Counted from the first letter of the stretch, positions 1-12,133 are shown. The stretch: 64,000 bases of DNA from Chondrus crispus (GCF_000350225.1 NW_005178858.1:1-64000), one strand, 5' to 3'. A program made the numbers and translations. The notes: generated by a model not told the origin, from the sequence alone.

Positions 1-967
1 GCGTCGTTGTCCAGTGGGCTTGAGGCGGGGGATAGGAAGCGGTGGGGTGGATGGGGGAGGCAGGGGTTGACGGGGGCTGGGGTTGGAAGGCATGCGTTGG
101 GGCGGGCTGGTGGTGGCGTTGGCGGTCGGAGCGAAATTTAGCCATGCATTCGGACGTGTTGTGGGTGTTCATACCGTGATATGTACACCATTTGCCTTTC
201 CAGCCGTCTGGACGACGAGCGTTTCGGTCACCGCGGGGGGCGGGGCGGTTGTTACGGTCTTGGGAGCGGTTCTGCCAAGTGGCTGATGCGGATCGGTTGG
301 ACTGGGCGAGATTGTTGTAAAGGGTCGAGGTACGTTGGATGAGTTGATCAGCATGGATTAGTTGGGTTTCGACTTGTTCGATGGACGTGAAGGTGCCTAG
401 TCTCATGTGGAGATCCATGTAGGTTTGGTGGAAGTCAGGATTGTGGATCAGGCCATCAATGAGAAATTCAGCATACGTGGAAGGGTCCTGGATTCCGGGG
501 TAGTTACTCGCGAGCATGCGCGAGCGGATCTCACGATGCTGGCCAATGTAGTTGCGAATGGAGACACCGGGGCGAAGGAGGGTTTCTTTGGCCAGAGCGG
601 AGAGAAGATAGGGAGCGTTGGTGGGGTTGGTGGAAGTAAGGGTGAGGAGGCGTGTGCATAACCCAAAGGGCGAGAGGCGAAGGTCCTCTTTGCTGAGGCG
701 GATTCGGATGTCGTTAGAGCAGCTGTTGAGGATGAGAGCCTTGGCGTAAGCAAAGAGCTTGCTGTGTTTGAGGAGGACGTCCCCTTGGGTGGGGGCGGGA
801 GGATCATCTGTAAGGAAGTGGGCACAGTCATTAAGGGAACAGAGGAGGTTGAGATTTTCGAACCATAGGTCGTAGTTGTCAAATGTGAGCAGGACTACGG
901 ACAGTCGGGCAGGATCGGTGGAGGAGTTTGGGGCCGCGGTGGATGCCGCGGTTGGGGGAGGGTTCAT
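1..967 (-). mobile_element. Ty1/copia-type gag fossil, runs off the window edge
   Basis: An open minus-strand frame starts at an ATG at 967 (protein begins MNPPPTAAST) and is still open at base 1. Its middle resembles the UBN2-type gag of Ty1/copia elements, with a YDLWFENLNLL stretch near 860. Near 140-200 there is a zinc-knuckle-like motif, C-x2-H-x4-H-x4-C, followed by a basic, proline-rich tail. Protease, integrase and RT would lie left of the window. What is visible looks whole. Copia is favoured over Gypsy by the gag type; no pol is present to confirm it. Confidence 0.7.
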
Positions 968-1379
968 AGCTGGGGATTCAAGAAGGACTTGAGCGAAAAG
1001 GTCTTCAGGGAGGGTGCGAAGTTCGTCCTCGCGATCAGCCACAAGGCGAAGTTGGGCTCGGCGCTGGGCGCGGTCGGAACGGGAGGAAGGAGGATCGATG
1101 GTGGGGGAAGTATCGGCGAATCGCCGGAGGGTGACGGCAAGGTGCCGGTTGGGGTGACGGCAAGGTGCCGGTTGAGGAGATCGGCGAGGCGCCGGCGTAG
1201 AGCGAAAAGAGAAAGGCGAGGGAGTTTAGCGTAAAGGGTCCATAACCTGTGATCAAGGGCGATGATGCCCACTCAGTTTACTGGAGGGGGCGACGACGGG
1301 CTTAAGTACTGTGGTGTGGTGTGGCTAAACGTGTCCAGGTGGCTATCGTACAGCAAACCCTCCGTGGCAGAAGTGGTAG
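968..1379. other. Leader region upstream of the copia gag
   Basis: About 410 bases with no convincing gene. The minus strand is open in more than one frame, but none resembles a known family. It contains a short direct repeat, GACGGCAAGGTGCCGGTT, at about 1134 and 1157. It may be gag leader or LTR sequence; no partner LTR is in the window. Confidence 0.3.
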
Positions 1380-1484
1380 GGGAAACGAGTACATGGGGCT
1401 CCATCAGTAGGGGAACTGACTCGCTGTGACAAGTATTATGGGCGAAAACAAATTTACGCATATCTAGTAGGCGAATGTATTACC

Positions 1485-4250
1485 TCAGTCATCCTTAAAG
1501 AGCTGACGCAGTTCACAGTTGCGACCCGTATGTCCCTTGAGATGGCACAGGGAGCACGAGTAAGGACGTTTTCGAGCTCCCGGTCCTGCTTTATACCATG
1601 AACGCATCCGTTTCCCAGCATTTCTGACCGGTTTCCCGCGGGGTGGCACAATAGCCACTGGTATATTAATTGAGGAACCTGACAAGACCTGCTCTTGGGC
1701 ATCTAGTATCACCCTGTCGACATCTGCTTGAATTGACATTGAAAAGATTACTCCCTCGTACTGTTCCTTCCACGCGACTGTCAAGTTTTTCGCCCCAACA
1801 AACTTAAACAAATTCATTAAGCCATACTTTTCACATATCACGGCTGTTCCGTGCCAGCAAGGAAACATGGAATCTTCTAAATAAAAAGCACAGCACGACG
1901 GTGGCTCTTGTTCCTCTTTGCTGAGAACCACCCGAGTCTGGTTTTGTTTCCGTCAACTGCACTGACTACTGTTGCTTCCGTATGGTTTGTGCCATCTAAA
2001 AACTTGACATGCTTTTGATAGGGGCTACTTCTACGGATCAACATTGCCAAATGCCTTTCAACGTGTGGAGGAACAGGTTTCTCACAATTGAGAGCCACTT
2101 TCTGTCGTTTTAAAAATGCCTTTCGCTGCGATTCAAGAACAGTTTGTAACATTGAGTGTGGTTCTACACTTCGAATTTGAGCTCGCAGTGATGCACTCAT
2201 TTGGCTTTCGGCCCCCTGTGAGGTTGCAATCAGGTCTTGCAGCCCTGCTTATGCTCGATATAGAGCCGTGTCTTCAAATAGAGATAGATATTTGGATTTT
2301 TTCGATCCATACGTCCGTTTCACCGCGTCCACTGCACTACGTGAGGGTGCGCGCACGGCTTTCTCGTATTGAGCGAGACCTGTCGTTTTTCCTTCCCCAA
2401 CGCCTTAGCCATGTTTTTCTTAACATGCAAAGGGTCAAGGAATAGTTTCGCATTTTCCATTGTCATTTCGAAAGAGCAATCAATAGACTTTTCCTGATCC
2501 ATAATAGTAACTCGACCTTTCACATCAAAGCCTGACACGTTTTTCAGATTCCCGAATACCACAGTCCAAGATTCTTCGGACTCAGTCGCAACCATGTGCG
2601 CAAATAGCAGAGGAACTAAATTGTGGTTGGCATCGTAGACAACAACTTCATAAGTGGTGCCATATGACTGTGGTCCGCACCCCTGGCAATGGGCGGCATC
2701 AGCTGCTGTCGTTTCCCTCCCGTACCGGCAGAAATGACTAGCGATATTGGGAACAAACACGAATCCGGAATAATATCGCCTGCCTTCAACAATATCGGAG
2801 CATTGCACACTTCTGTGATCAAACTTTCTTCTTCTGGAAGGAGTCCACCTTTTTTAAGTTTACGGAATAAGAACCCAGCGGCCTTGACACGAATTTCTCG
2901 CATTTCGTCGGCAGAGCAAGTAAATATTTCTACATAGTGACCCAGTTCCCGTAATAACAAGGCATATCCCTCCATACTAGCCATCTCTTCAAGTCTATTG
3001 GCGGCCATCATGCGTGATAGTTCGGTCTTTATTCCACGAAAGTGGCGCAGACCTGGCTGGCGGGTGTAAATTTGCTTCGCGTTAACAATTGATACGATAA
3101 ATTTCGTAGTCACTGACGGGTTTCTTTGAAGTTCTGGAAGAATCATTCGTGCCACTTGTTCTTGCGGTATAGGCAGGCGCGCAATTTCCCCTACTATTTT
3201 CGTCACTTAAAACAACTTTTCCCGAACATGCAGACAAGTGGCCTTTGAACTCCCGCAATCTCCACACTCCAGTTCCTGGGTTTCGTAAAAACCGCAATTT
3301 TGCTTTGCATTGACTTTCCCGGCACGTTAGAGAAACTGTTTCTGCAGTTTGATGAATACTTACACCTCCCTGTATAGATAAAAAAGCTGTATGCGCGCTG
3401 CAATACTTTTCACATTTCCACCTTGCATCCATTTCAAGACCGTTCTCAGGTATTAGTTCTACTGCACATTGTGGATGCCAACTTTCAGATGCTCTCCTCT
3501 CCTCCGCAAGCGCTTGCCTAGCCTCTTCTCTTATTATTTCTTTGTAAAAACGCTTGCTGGCTCGTACTCTCTTTAACGTTTCGAATTCTGTTGATGATCG
3601 GTCGTGAAAGCTTGTTGCTTTTGTTTTGGCTATGGTCTTCCGAGGAGTTGATATTTTTTCTGATATAATGTCTCCAGTGAGATCTTGCTGTTTTTTTTCC
3701 GAGACAAAAACCATGCTCTCATCAGAACTCTTCTCAGATCTGAGAACTCGAGTGATCCACACAGTCGTAAGCATAACTTGGACGATGCTCAACCGATTCA
3801 CGATTATCCTTTGCTCTCATATATTCTCCTTCGTCGCTGGGGAAAAAGCTTTCAAAAATGTTATCAAAATCATCTCCGAAGCCTTCAGGAGAGCCTTCAG
3901 GAGACGAGCATTCTTCTCCCTCACAGTCAAGATCGTCGCTGTTTTCAAACCCAGTAAATGTAATCGTTTCCGGAATGAAACAAGAACTGCCGCTTGCGTG
4001 GCTCTCAGCGTACTCTTTGCATAACTCAAAGCACTTTGATATCTGTTGCGTGCAGCGAGTTGCCAACTCGATATTATTAGTACCACCTTTTGTCTGGATG
4101 GACCGTGAGGCAGACGCTCAAGTAAGCACGTCGAATATCCGATAATGCGACGCTCTTCTCTGTGCTTTCTGGGAAGAAGATCTTCAAAACCGAGGTATTT
4201 TTCGTGATCGCACTAATTCTTTGAAGCGTTTCTTCAGTTGCGTTTCCCAT
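1485..4250 (-). pseudogene. MULE transposase with N-terminal J-domain, broken
   Basis: Domains in order on the minus strand: a DnaJ-like J-domain from ATG 4250 to about 3960, with AYLSVCLTVHPDK carrying the HPD motif; an acidic linker (about 3950-3740); a basic segment; a WRKY/FLYWCH-like zinc finger (about 3400-3230, cysteines ending in a GHLSAC stretch); a MULE DDE core (about 2750-2390, with DANHNLVPLLFAHMVATE, a TIMD motif, and H-x3-N in PLHVKKN); a SWIM-like C-x-C...C-x-H motif (FPCWHG, near 1860); and a C-terminal zinc knuckle C-x2-C-x4-H-x4-C (near 1520-1560). The frame changes about six times (near 4084, 3770, 3190, 2750, 2370 and 1930) and there is an in-frame stop near 2250, so the gene is dead. 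Some breaks could be introns, but no convincing splice sites were found. Family assignment rests on the core, SWIM and knuckle order. Confidence 0.75.
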
Positions 4251-4317
4251 TATTCGTAAGCGATAAACGACGTCGGGATCAGTAGGGGAATGTGACCGTA
4301 TAGCGTTATTCAGAGTT

Positions 4318-4434
4318 TGTGGGGAGAGGTGGGGATGAGTGGGGGAATTGGACAGCGGTTGTGCGGAGAGGTGGGGATGAGTGGGGTCCCTTGTGCGGAG
4401 AGATGGGTATGAGTGGGGGAATTAGACAGCGGCG
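4318..4434. repeat. Short tandem repeat, three copies
   Basis: Three imperfect copies of a roughly 31-42-base unit, TGTGCGGAGAGGTGGGGATG followed by AGTGGGG, at 4318, 4360 and 4391. Two of the three end in an ATT(G/A)GACAGCGG tail. It lies just upstream of the MULE gene, inside the element. Confidence 0.75.
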
Positions 4435-4638
4435 ACAAGATCAGTACGTGAAACCCAAATACCTGACAAATATGGTTGGGTTTTTGAGGAAAACCCCCAC
4501 TGATTGTGTCCAATTTCGTATTTCGGCTACTGATTAGAAAGTTTTGACATAATTCCAGTACTCGGAGTGTTAAAAAAGCGATGTCGCCTACTGATTCAAC
4601 ACTTTTTTCCCCTTTCGCCTACTGATCGTGAAATCTCC

Positions 4639-5017
4639 CTTTTTACTTGTGTACAGTACCCAGCACGCACTAGCGGCAGGTACTGTACTGTACTGGGAGA
4701 GGTGTCCTAGGCGTCCCTCTGAGGGGTTAAGACCTGGCACCGGTCCTCACCAGTAAACTGGGGCAAGCTCGCCCCCGTCCCTGTCGCGCCTAATCTACGA
4801 CCGTTCGGTGGTTTATCCGCGCGCTGGCTTCTAACCCGTTACCGGTCGCTCCCGTTTAGGCACCACGAGGCGACTGCGCGAAACCGGCCAGTGAGCCTCC
4901 CCTTTTTCGCGAGTTCAACCGTATCGGATCTATTCGCGCCGCGCGTCCGCGTCGCGTGCTCCCTCTACAAGGCCTCCGCCTCTCACCCAACCCAGGGCGG
5001 AGAGGAGTTCTCCCACA
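4639..5017 (+). repeat. 5' LTR of chromovirus A, truncated at its start
   Basis: Matches 48729-49105 along its length and ends in CTCCCACA. It lacks the first roughly 240 bases present in the right LTR (48486-48728). A PBS-like TGGTACTCTTGTGG follows two bases downstream of the end. Confidence 0.85.
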
Positions 5018-5077
5018 TTTTGGTACTCTTGTGGAGGGGATAACTCTTGAGGTTGAGCCGCACGCGTAGTCGCTCGA

Positions 5078-8000
5078 TTGCGCGCAGAACCGTACGGACG
5101 GAAAAGGTTGAGATATCACCGCGTCGATCGCGAAGCGTATTCGACGATGAACCGACCGGATCAAGGGGGAGACTCCGCCTCCGGGCGTTTGAGCACCGGC
5201 AGTGGCAGAGGCGCACCGCACCTCCGGGTGGGTAACCCGGAAGCCCTGCTACGTCCGCCACCGCAACCGGGCCGCACGCGAGCGTCCGCATCGGATGTTA
5301 CGCCGGCCGTGTCGGTAGGCACAGGGAATCGCGCCCAATGCATGATCGACGCGATTCAGCCGCGCCTGCAGGCTTGGGTCGAGGAGTTCCTCACCACAGA
5401 ACTCCCCCAGGTCGCGCGCGTGTGCCTCGACCGAACGGTGCCCGCACTCGTGGACGAGCACGTGCGCAGTGCGATACCACCGCTTTTGGACGAACTACTA
5501 CCCGCTCTAGTCCAACGCGAGGTGGTGACAGCGGTCGCTACTGTGGATGAAGAATGCCCGTCCCGTACGGCTCTAAAGGGATCTATCAGCTCCGCCGTGG
5601 CCATTCGTCTGGCCACGACCTTTCCTGCCGAAGCAGGAGTCGACGAGCGCGCGCAGCGCGACTCAACCGCTCCGGATTTTACGCTACCGCACGCTGAAAC
5701 GATCGGCGCCGCACCTGGGATCGGTATAATGGCCCCTCACTCGGAGGGCAAGACCATTTACCTCCCACCGTCGAATAGTGGTACAGGAGGGCCCACAGAA
5801 AATGGCCCTCCCACACTCGCCGATACGGCTGGCCCCCACGGGAGAGAAAACCGCCTGGGGCGCTTCGCGACAGAAAAGCGACAGCCGTATCGGTCGAGCA
5901 GAAAAAGCCCACCCGGCTCTCAAGGCTACACCTCAGAAGGTACAGAAAACCCCTCTGAGGAAGAAGACACAAGACGTCGCCACAAGGCGAGGCGCAAGAA
6001 CCGCGACGGACGCTACGCGCGATACCGCGATGCCGGAGGGGTCAGTTACCACTCCGATGATAACCGCGAAGGACTCTATACGAAATATCGCGATGCGGAG
6101 GAGGTGGATACCCCTCCGATGACGAGGACACCGAGTCGGACGAATCGTGCAGAAGTGACCGCAGAGGCCGTAACGCGCGCGACCGACGTCGGTTCCGGCG
6201 AGAAGACTCCGACCTGGAGGGCTACAGTAGCCCCGGCGGAGAAGGAGACCGCCATTGCACGGGCAGATACTGCCAGTCTGCCCGAGGCCGGATCCGAAAC
6301 GGTTGCCGGTGATCAGGGCGCTGAACGACCTGTCGTGCACTGAGGGGGAAGGGTGGGATCCCCCTCTGGCAGAGCGCGCGCGTTCGGGGCGCGTGTAGGG
6401 GGGTTATCGGGAGACCACCCGTAAGGGACCGGTACGGGGCCGGGCGCGAAGCGCAGTAGGGAAAGTAAGGGAAAAAGGTGGAAAACAGAGCCCAGGAGGG
6501 GCGGAGCGGTAGGGACAGCTGTCGCGCGGAGAGCCGGGCGTGGCGGGATGACGCGCGCGGTAGAGACAGGGGGGAATCGGGACGTAGATGGCTAGCAGGG
6601 TACCGTCGTGGGACGGGGACCGACGCGAGGCTACGACTCCGTTCCAGAAACCCGAGTTGTAGACCCAAAGCTTCGTACCGTTTTACTTAGGGTCGGACGT
6701 CGGCTATATACTAGCCGACGTCGGAGCAATAATTAATTAAACTAAAAAATACTAAATTGAACGACGGCGGCGATGGCCGGAGAAACTCGTCTTGGGGAGG
6801 TATGACAACCACGACACGTGGGGAATGACACGATTCACCTGAGGGATAACACGGGTACACGTGGGTAGAACTTTCAGTACTTCGACAGGGCTCCATGGAG
6901 CTTACACCCGGACGAGGCTGGTGGTTAGTGTGCACGGATCCACGTGGTAGGTCACTTGAGATAGTGTGGTATGCCGCGAATACTACAGTACAGCACCGCG
7001 ATTGAGCTGGCGGTCAGTGCTCTACACGACCTGGTCACCAAGGCCGTAGACTACTGCACGTATAGGCTGGAAAATTGCCGCGCGCGCTACGACGCGAGTA
7101 CTGCGCGGCGAGTTAACCGTTATTGGAAGAAGTAGGACGTCTAGCTGAAAAACCACACGTTCGGTGACTAAGATCTAACCGCAGTGCTAGGATTTCTCGC
7201 GCGCTTCGAGATGGCCTGCGACCACAATGGGGTCAGCGAAGGCGCGGCCGTATGGTGTTTCCAGTTCTATGTGACTGGGCAGGCTCACGCCTTGCTCCAG
7301 TCCAGGCTACACGGGAACACCATGGCGGTCGATGCGAATCAGCGCGAGATGCTCGAAACCTACGCGGAAGATGATAACTTTTTATTACGCACGTACGCGA
7401 TCGACGAAGTTATTTCCGAAGCGGTCGGTGATGTCACCCCCTTCCGTCAGAGCTCGAATATGACGGAGGAGGTGTACAGTAACCAGTTGTGGGACCAGAC
7501 GTTGCGCTGTGGAACCGTATTTTCTGACAGGCGCTTGAAGTCCCTTTTCGTTGAGGGACTCCTTCTAGCGACGTGCGCGCAGGTGCGGAATTATCTCGCG
7601 ACGCATCCGGGCGTGGACTACCAAGCGGTGGCACACTACGCGCAAGCGATAGGCGAGACACACCGCTCGGCTCGAAGACAGGCGACCTCGCTCGCGTCGC
7701 CTCAAGCACCGTCCGATTCGGTGAGAAGATTCACGCGCAACGCGCAGACAAGGCCCGTGCTGTCGGTCGAGTCCCTATCTGAACTCCCGACAGCGCGCGG
7801 AACCGAAACGGAGAAGATACTGGCGGTGACGGACCAGTCGGTGACGCCGAGCTCGCTGTGCTCGCCGCCGATTAGCTACCATCCGTCACCGGCCTCGTCC
7901 CCGGCGGGCGCACTGATGGCGCTCGCCCAACAAGGTGACGCGCGCATATCCGTACGGAAGGCCAGTACAGAACCAGCGGGTCCGGTTCCTCAACCAAGGA

Positions 8001-8180
8001 TTACCTGGACCCCCGCCGTGTCGGTTCTGTCTGGACCTGACCCACTGCCGGGAGCAATGTCCTGTGATGGCAGATAGCGCGCTGCGGTCGAAGCTCTTGC
8101 AGGCCCGCGAGGCCAATTATCAAAGCTTTGGATCCGTCAAGGTCTCCGCCCGGGTTCGCCGTTCGAGCGTCAACCGCTGA
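5078..8180 (+). mobile_element. gag region of chromovirus A
   Basis: Two main open stretches, 5078-6343 and 7184-8077, plus a short one near 7935-8180. The first is disordered and rich in Arg, Pro and acidic residues. The second resembles the Ty3 gag core (RTYAIDEVI... LFVEGLL... DYQAVAHYAQA). A zinc knuckle C-x2-C-x4-H-x4-C (CRFCLDLTHCREQC) lies near 8020-8065. Broken in a few places. About 6345-7180 has no long open frame. Confidence 0.75.
6696..6722. repeat. Hairpin with TATA-containing loop
   Basis: Inverted repeat GACGTCGGCTA / TAGCCGACGTC, 11-base arms around a TATAC loop. It lies in the non-open middle of the gag region of element A, followed by AT-rich sequence. Confidence 0.8.
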
Positions 8181-8339
8181 CCGCTTGGCGAAATTCGCGT
8201 GCGCAGGCTCCCACGGGCATCAACGTGGTCGAGCCGCGCGAGACCGTCCAATCGAAAGAACCCGCGCTACAGCTGACGGACGAAGGGCCCGAGGACCTTG
8301 GGTTGACGGGGAAGCCGGGGAGGACACGTAGAGGCGTCG

Positions 8340-8937
8340 ATGATCCTCCCCGTGCCAAGGCTCAAAAAACAAGGCACCCCATCTACCGCTTCTGTACGCG
8401 CGCAATCGCAGAGCCGAACGGACGAAGCGGCAATTTGCTTCTTCAAGAAGCGAAATTATACGGTCACCACAACGGTCGGACAACGACGGGCCATGATTCG
8501 CACCATCACGCTGGTTCTAGATTCGGGCGCCAGCCCGAATCTGATCCACCCACGCTGTGTGACAGAACCGTGGCGCGCTGCCATCCAGTCCGAGCGGAGC
8601 CCGCCGCTCATGGACGCTTCGAATAGGTCGATGAAGGCCCTCGGCGAGCTCAAACCTCACGTCCGGATTGGTGAGTTCGTCGCGCGCGTACCGTTCCTGG
8701 ACGTCACCAACCTTGCGGTGGACTGTATCCTCGGAACCACGTTCCTGGATCGCCACGTGAAGGCGATCCTGCCACCGCAGAGGAAGGTTCTGTTCCATCA
8801 TGCGCCGTCCGTAGCGCTGACGGGAGTCACACCCACGAGGCATGATCGCAAGATAGCCTCGAGGGGACTGTCGCAGCAGCTCCCGCAGGAGGAAAATTCG
8901 GCCGACCGGAAGCGCGCGCAGTTCCCGACGAACGTAC
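8340..8937 (+). mobile_element. Retropepsin-like protease region of chromovirus A
   Basis: An open frame with the aspartic protease motif LVLDSGASPNLIHP near 8510-8550 and a later ILGTTFLDRH stretch (flap and ILG region) near 8728-8757. It is cut at 8937 by the insertion of element B; the next part of element A resumes at 43319. Confidence 0.8.
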
Positions 8938-10046
8938 TGTAGTGCAATGTGCCTGTCAGGCCGGAACCAGGGTCCAACGGTCCAGCGACAACACAACCAA
9001 CAAACAACAACCAACAAGAGTTGCTGACGGCACAGACCTACGGAGTGTCCGATTCTCCCTTTCCCTTTAAGTGGGTTTGCGGCCCACAGTTGCTCAAATC
9101 CCTGATAGGGGGGCAAAAGGAGGATGCCCGGCCCGGGATGAACGGTGGCAGAGTCTTGTACAGGCAGTTGCTCGGCGAGTTCGGGGCGGTGATTAAGAAG
9201 CCGGTCCCGATGGGTCGTAAAGCCAATGCTCGCTGAGCGCCTGGTACACCTTATACCCTTGATAAGGTCTTCGACGGGGGCGTCGCAACGCAGCCCGACG
9301 GGAATTAGCAAACACGTAGCAGCGCTACACCTCCGTACTGCCCAATGGCAAAGTACCGACACCGGAACGGTCGCAACCTGTATCCGATGGAACCAACATT
9401 GTCCTGTATACACAACAGGACCTTCGAGGGAGACGTCTTCGCAACAGCCTCCGTCGGGGGACGTCAACAAGCAGCAGCGGTACACCCACGTGTCTCCCGA
9501 TGGCTAAGACACCTACACCGGTCCGGTCGAAACCAAATCCGATGGCATCAACAACAAGCAAAAGAACCAACACAAGAGCCCGATGACTCCAGTCGTCACA
9601 ATGCGGATCGCAATCAAGCACTGTGGAACCAACACAAGGTAAGGGAATAGAAATAGAGATAGAAATAGAAATGGACAGGTGAAATAAAGGAAAAGGAAAG
9701 AGAACCGCCGAGCGCAAAGGATAACGTAATCTGTGGTAAAAGGGAGCGTCTTGGGAAAGAAGGACTTCGACCAAGGCGATATTCAACTCTGGCAACTCGG
9801 GTTACCTTTACTGACTTGGTGGTTAGAGGGCTAAGGTATATATCGCCCCGCCGGAGCCACTACAGTAGCTCTCGGCGCTAGATCCTAGATCTAATCTAAT
9901 GTTAAATAACTAATATGCAACTAATTAAAATTAATGATTAAAATAATAAAGTGAAAAAATTTTCACTTGTCACTCCCCCACTTTGTCATACCCTTCAATT
10001 CATTTTCTTTCCACCCCCTCACGGTGCAGCCGATTATTGCACTACA
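8938..10046 (-). repeat. 3' LTR of chromovirus B (left copy)
   Basis: 1109 bp, nearly identical to 42205-43313; by eye about 97-98% in the parts compared, so the insertion is relatively young. The 11-bp ends are a perfect inverted repeat. A partial tandem duplication of about 155 bp recurs inside (phrases such as ACACC...CCGATGG...ACC). On the sense strand a TATATA box sits near 9832-9843. Confidence 0.93.
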
Positions 10047-10432
10047 TTTCCTCTTTCTGAGCGCTCTTGCACGCCTCTCAGCCATCGTATAATCTCCTCG
10101 CCATCCCTCTCATAACCCTACACCGCCGTGTCCGGTAGTCGGTGAAAGTGCAAGAGCAAGACGAACCTCGTGCTTCCTTCATCCCCGAGCCATACGAGTG
10201 GTGGTACCAAACGCAAGCGCTACGGCGTGGGCTTTTATTCCACTTCCCACGATCCTCTAGGTCTTCCTTCCATCCCTCGATTACCCCCTGATTCCCAACA
10301 TGCTGGCCCCGCTGGCCACATCGGTTCCGATCCTAACGCTCCGTCCTCGCGTCGATACCCTGCTGCGTTGGAGCTCCACGATAAGGCCATGCGCCTTAAT
10401 CCGGTGCTTTTGCTTCCGCTAAATGGTTTTCT
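10047..10432 (+). other. Inner edge of element B and weak antisense ORF
   Basis: The minus strand reads AAAGAGGAAA next to the LTR, a short polypurine tract. An 88-residue plus-strand ORF (10170-10436) is Ser/Pro-rich and resembles nothing I know. Confidence 0.4.
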
Positions 10433-12133
10433 GTGATCGGTGTTTGCGCCTTCGATGACATTGCTTACTCGTTCGCCGACGGCGCCGGCATGCTTCCAGG
10501 ACAAATCCCCCTTCAAGCTATCCGGTCTTACGATTGGTTGGCTCGCATGGCCATTCCTCCCTCCATCCTGTGTCACACTCCGCCTCGTGGTCGTGCGGTG
10601 TTATCGACCCGCATCATGACCGCTGTGTGCGACAGGCTTGAGCTGCCATTGACGCAGGATTTCATCCCTGAGGAATTCGGTTGTGACACATGGCAGTTTC
10701 GCACCGATGGCGGGCGGTCTTACCTCGATAACATGTTGGCTTGGGCCTCCGATAACCCTCCTCGTGAAGCTAACCGCCTTTGGTTCAACCAACGGACCGT
10801 CTCGGGCGACGCTATGCTGTGGACCAACGCCATAGTTCCGGCTAATTTCCGACTTATCAAGCGGGGTACCATTCCCTTCTTTCAGCACACAGTGCGCTTC
10901 GAACGCCGTATTCGGTCTGACACTGGTAATTTTGTGGCCTACCAGATGTTGGAGGCGCGCGAATTCGCGAGGTCCCATTACGCGAATCGTTATCAACGTA
11001 TTCCGTCGTGGTGGAGCCAATTTGAGGTCTGCTAAGGCTTCTGGGCTGAGCTCGGCCCTGTATACACGTATTACGGAAGGTATTTACGTGGTCCTCGGCA
11101 TGGCCTTTGGGTAGTCTTCCTCACAGAGTGGTGTACCAAAGTGGCAGTGACCCTCCTGTGGGAGACCTACGACTCCTGGAGGTTGTGGTACTTGCCTCCC
11201 CAGCTCATCAGCCTCATGCGACGCCTCGATTATTCGGGTCCCATGGGCGGTGCTGATGCAGACACCGAACTGCATTCTCTCCTCGATGAAATAGAGAATG
11301 TCGATTGGGACTTGATACGGCGTCAAAATTCCTCTCGTTCCTTCGTCCGGTAACGCCCCTCCTTCTCTCCTGGTCGTGCTCATCGTGGTGCGGGGGACTA
11401 CGCTTGGTTTAACCCCTGGACGGGATCGCGATGTTCTTGCAACGAGGCGCGTCTGAGACGACAATACGGAAGTCAGACGCCCGTTCCGGTTGAGGTGCCC
11501 GTCTTCCTTGCGGATCCCCGCGAGCGCGACCTCTGTCCCAGAGAGCCTTTGCGTTCTCGCCCTGTGTTACCTGTCTCACCGACTTCACTTTCTGTCGATC
11601 CGGCCGACCCCACTCTTCCCGTGAATGCTTCGATAAGGGCGACGAGAGCCCGTGTGTGCGAGGAGGTCAAATCCCCTTTGCGGTCCCATTTACCTCCAGT
11701 GGCCAGGTGTCAACCTCTATTAGAGACGAGAGAAGTCCCCTCGTCAGCTAGCCGGACTGAAAGTCTGTCCTTGCGAGCAGCCCCAGAAAGGAAGGGAACT
11801 TCTTTTTCCCTTACCCCCTCGGTTCCTCCTGCACCGTCTTCCCCTGTGCACGTCCCAGCTCGTTGCCCTTCTCCAGCGGCTGTTCCAGTTGCCGCCCCCT
11901 TGTCACCAATCTTCGACGCAGTCCAATCGACCAGGGGAGGTTCGAACTCCCCGTCCTCTCCAGATATTATCAAAAAGAACGACGACGCCGCCCGGTTTAT
12001 GGCACATTGCTCTGTGCTCACGGAATCAACGAAGGGGCTCTTCGAGGAGCGTCCCTCACTGACCTGCGCGTCCTGGCGCAGCTTGTCGTCTCACTTCCGA
12101 AGGAAAAAATCCTTGGGTGAATCGTCCCATTGA
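10433..12133 (+). CDS. Antisense ORFs in the 3' region of chromovirus B, function unknown
   Basis: Two plus-strand ORFs, 10433-11035 (200 codons) and 11495-12133 (212 codons), run opposite to the gag-pol direction. The first has a normal, globular-looking composition with many Trp, Phe and Arg residues (for example FIPEEFGCDTWQFRTDGG). The second is Pro/Ser/Arg-rich and probably disordered. I recognise no domain. Some plant chromoviruses and Tat-lineage elements carry antisense ORFs downstream of pol, which fits this position. The alternative is chance open frame in C-rich sequence; the first ORF is the better candidate. Confidence 0.4.

Larger units (their letters stand above)
1380..4640 (-). 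mobile_element. Decayed Mutator-like (MULE) DNA transposon
   Basis: The body is a broken MULE transposase gene on the minus strand. The flanks carry several copies of the motif ATCAGTAGG(C/G)GAA: forward near 1404, 1464 and 4278, and reversed near 4527, 4586 and 4616. A perfect 10-bp inverted pair, AGTAGGCGAA, lies at 1466-1475 and 4614-4623. I take these as terminal or subterminal repeats, so the outer borders are approximate. No target duplication was found. The right border abuts a truncated chromovirus LTR. Confidence 0.55.

Noticed and set aside
448-882. 144-codon Ser/Thr/Pro-rich minus ORF
   Set aside because: Shadow of the copia gag frame, which shows the family motifs in a different phase.
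8938-10046. Reading the 1.1-kb TGTAGTGCAAT repeat as a DNA transposon because its ends are inverted
   Set aside because: Two copies flank a Gypsy interior with a PBS, a purine tract and a shared 5-bp duplication, so it is an LTR.
11925-11960. tRNA-like T-arm (GGTTCGAACTCC)
   Set aside because: No A-box, acceptor stem or anticodon arm can be drawn in the preceding 70 bases.
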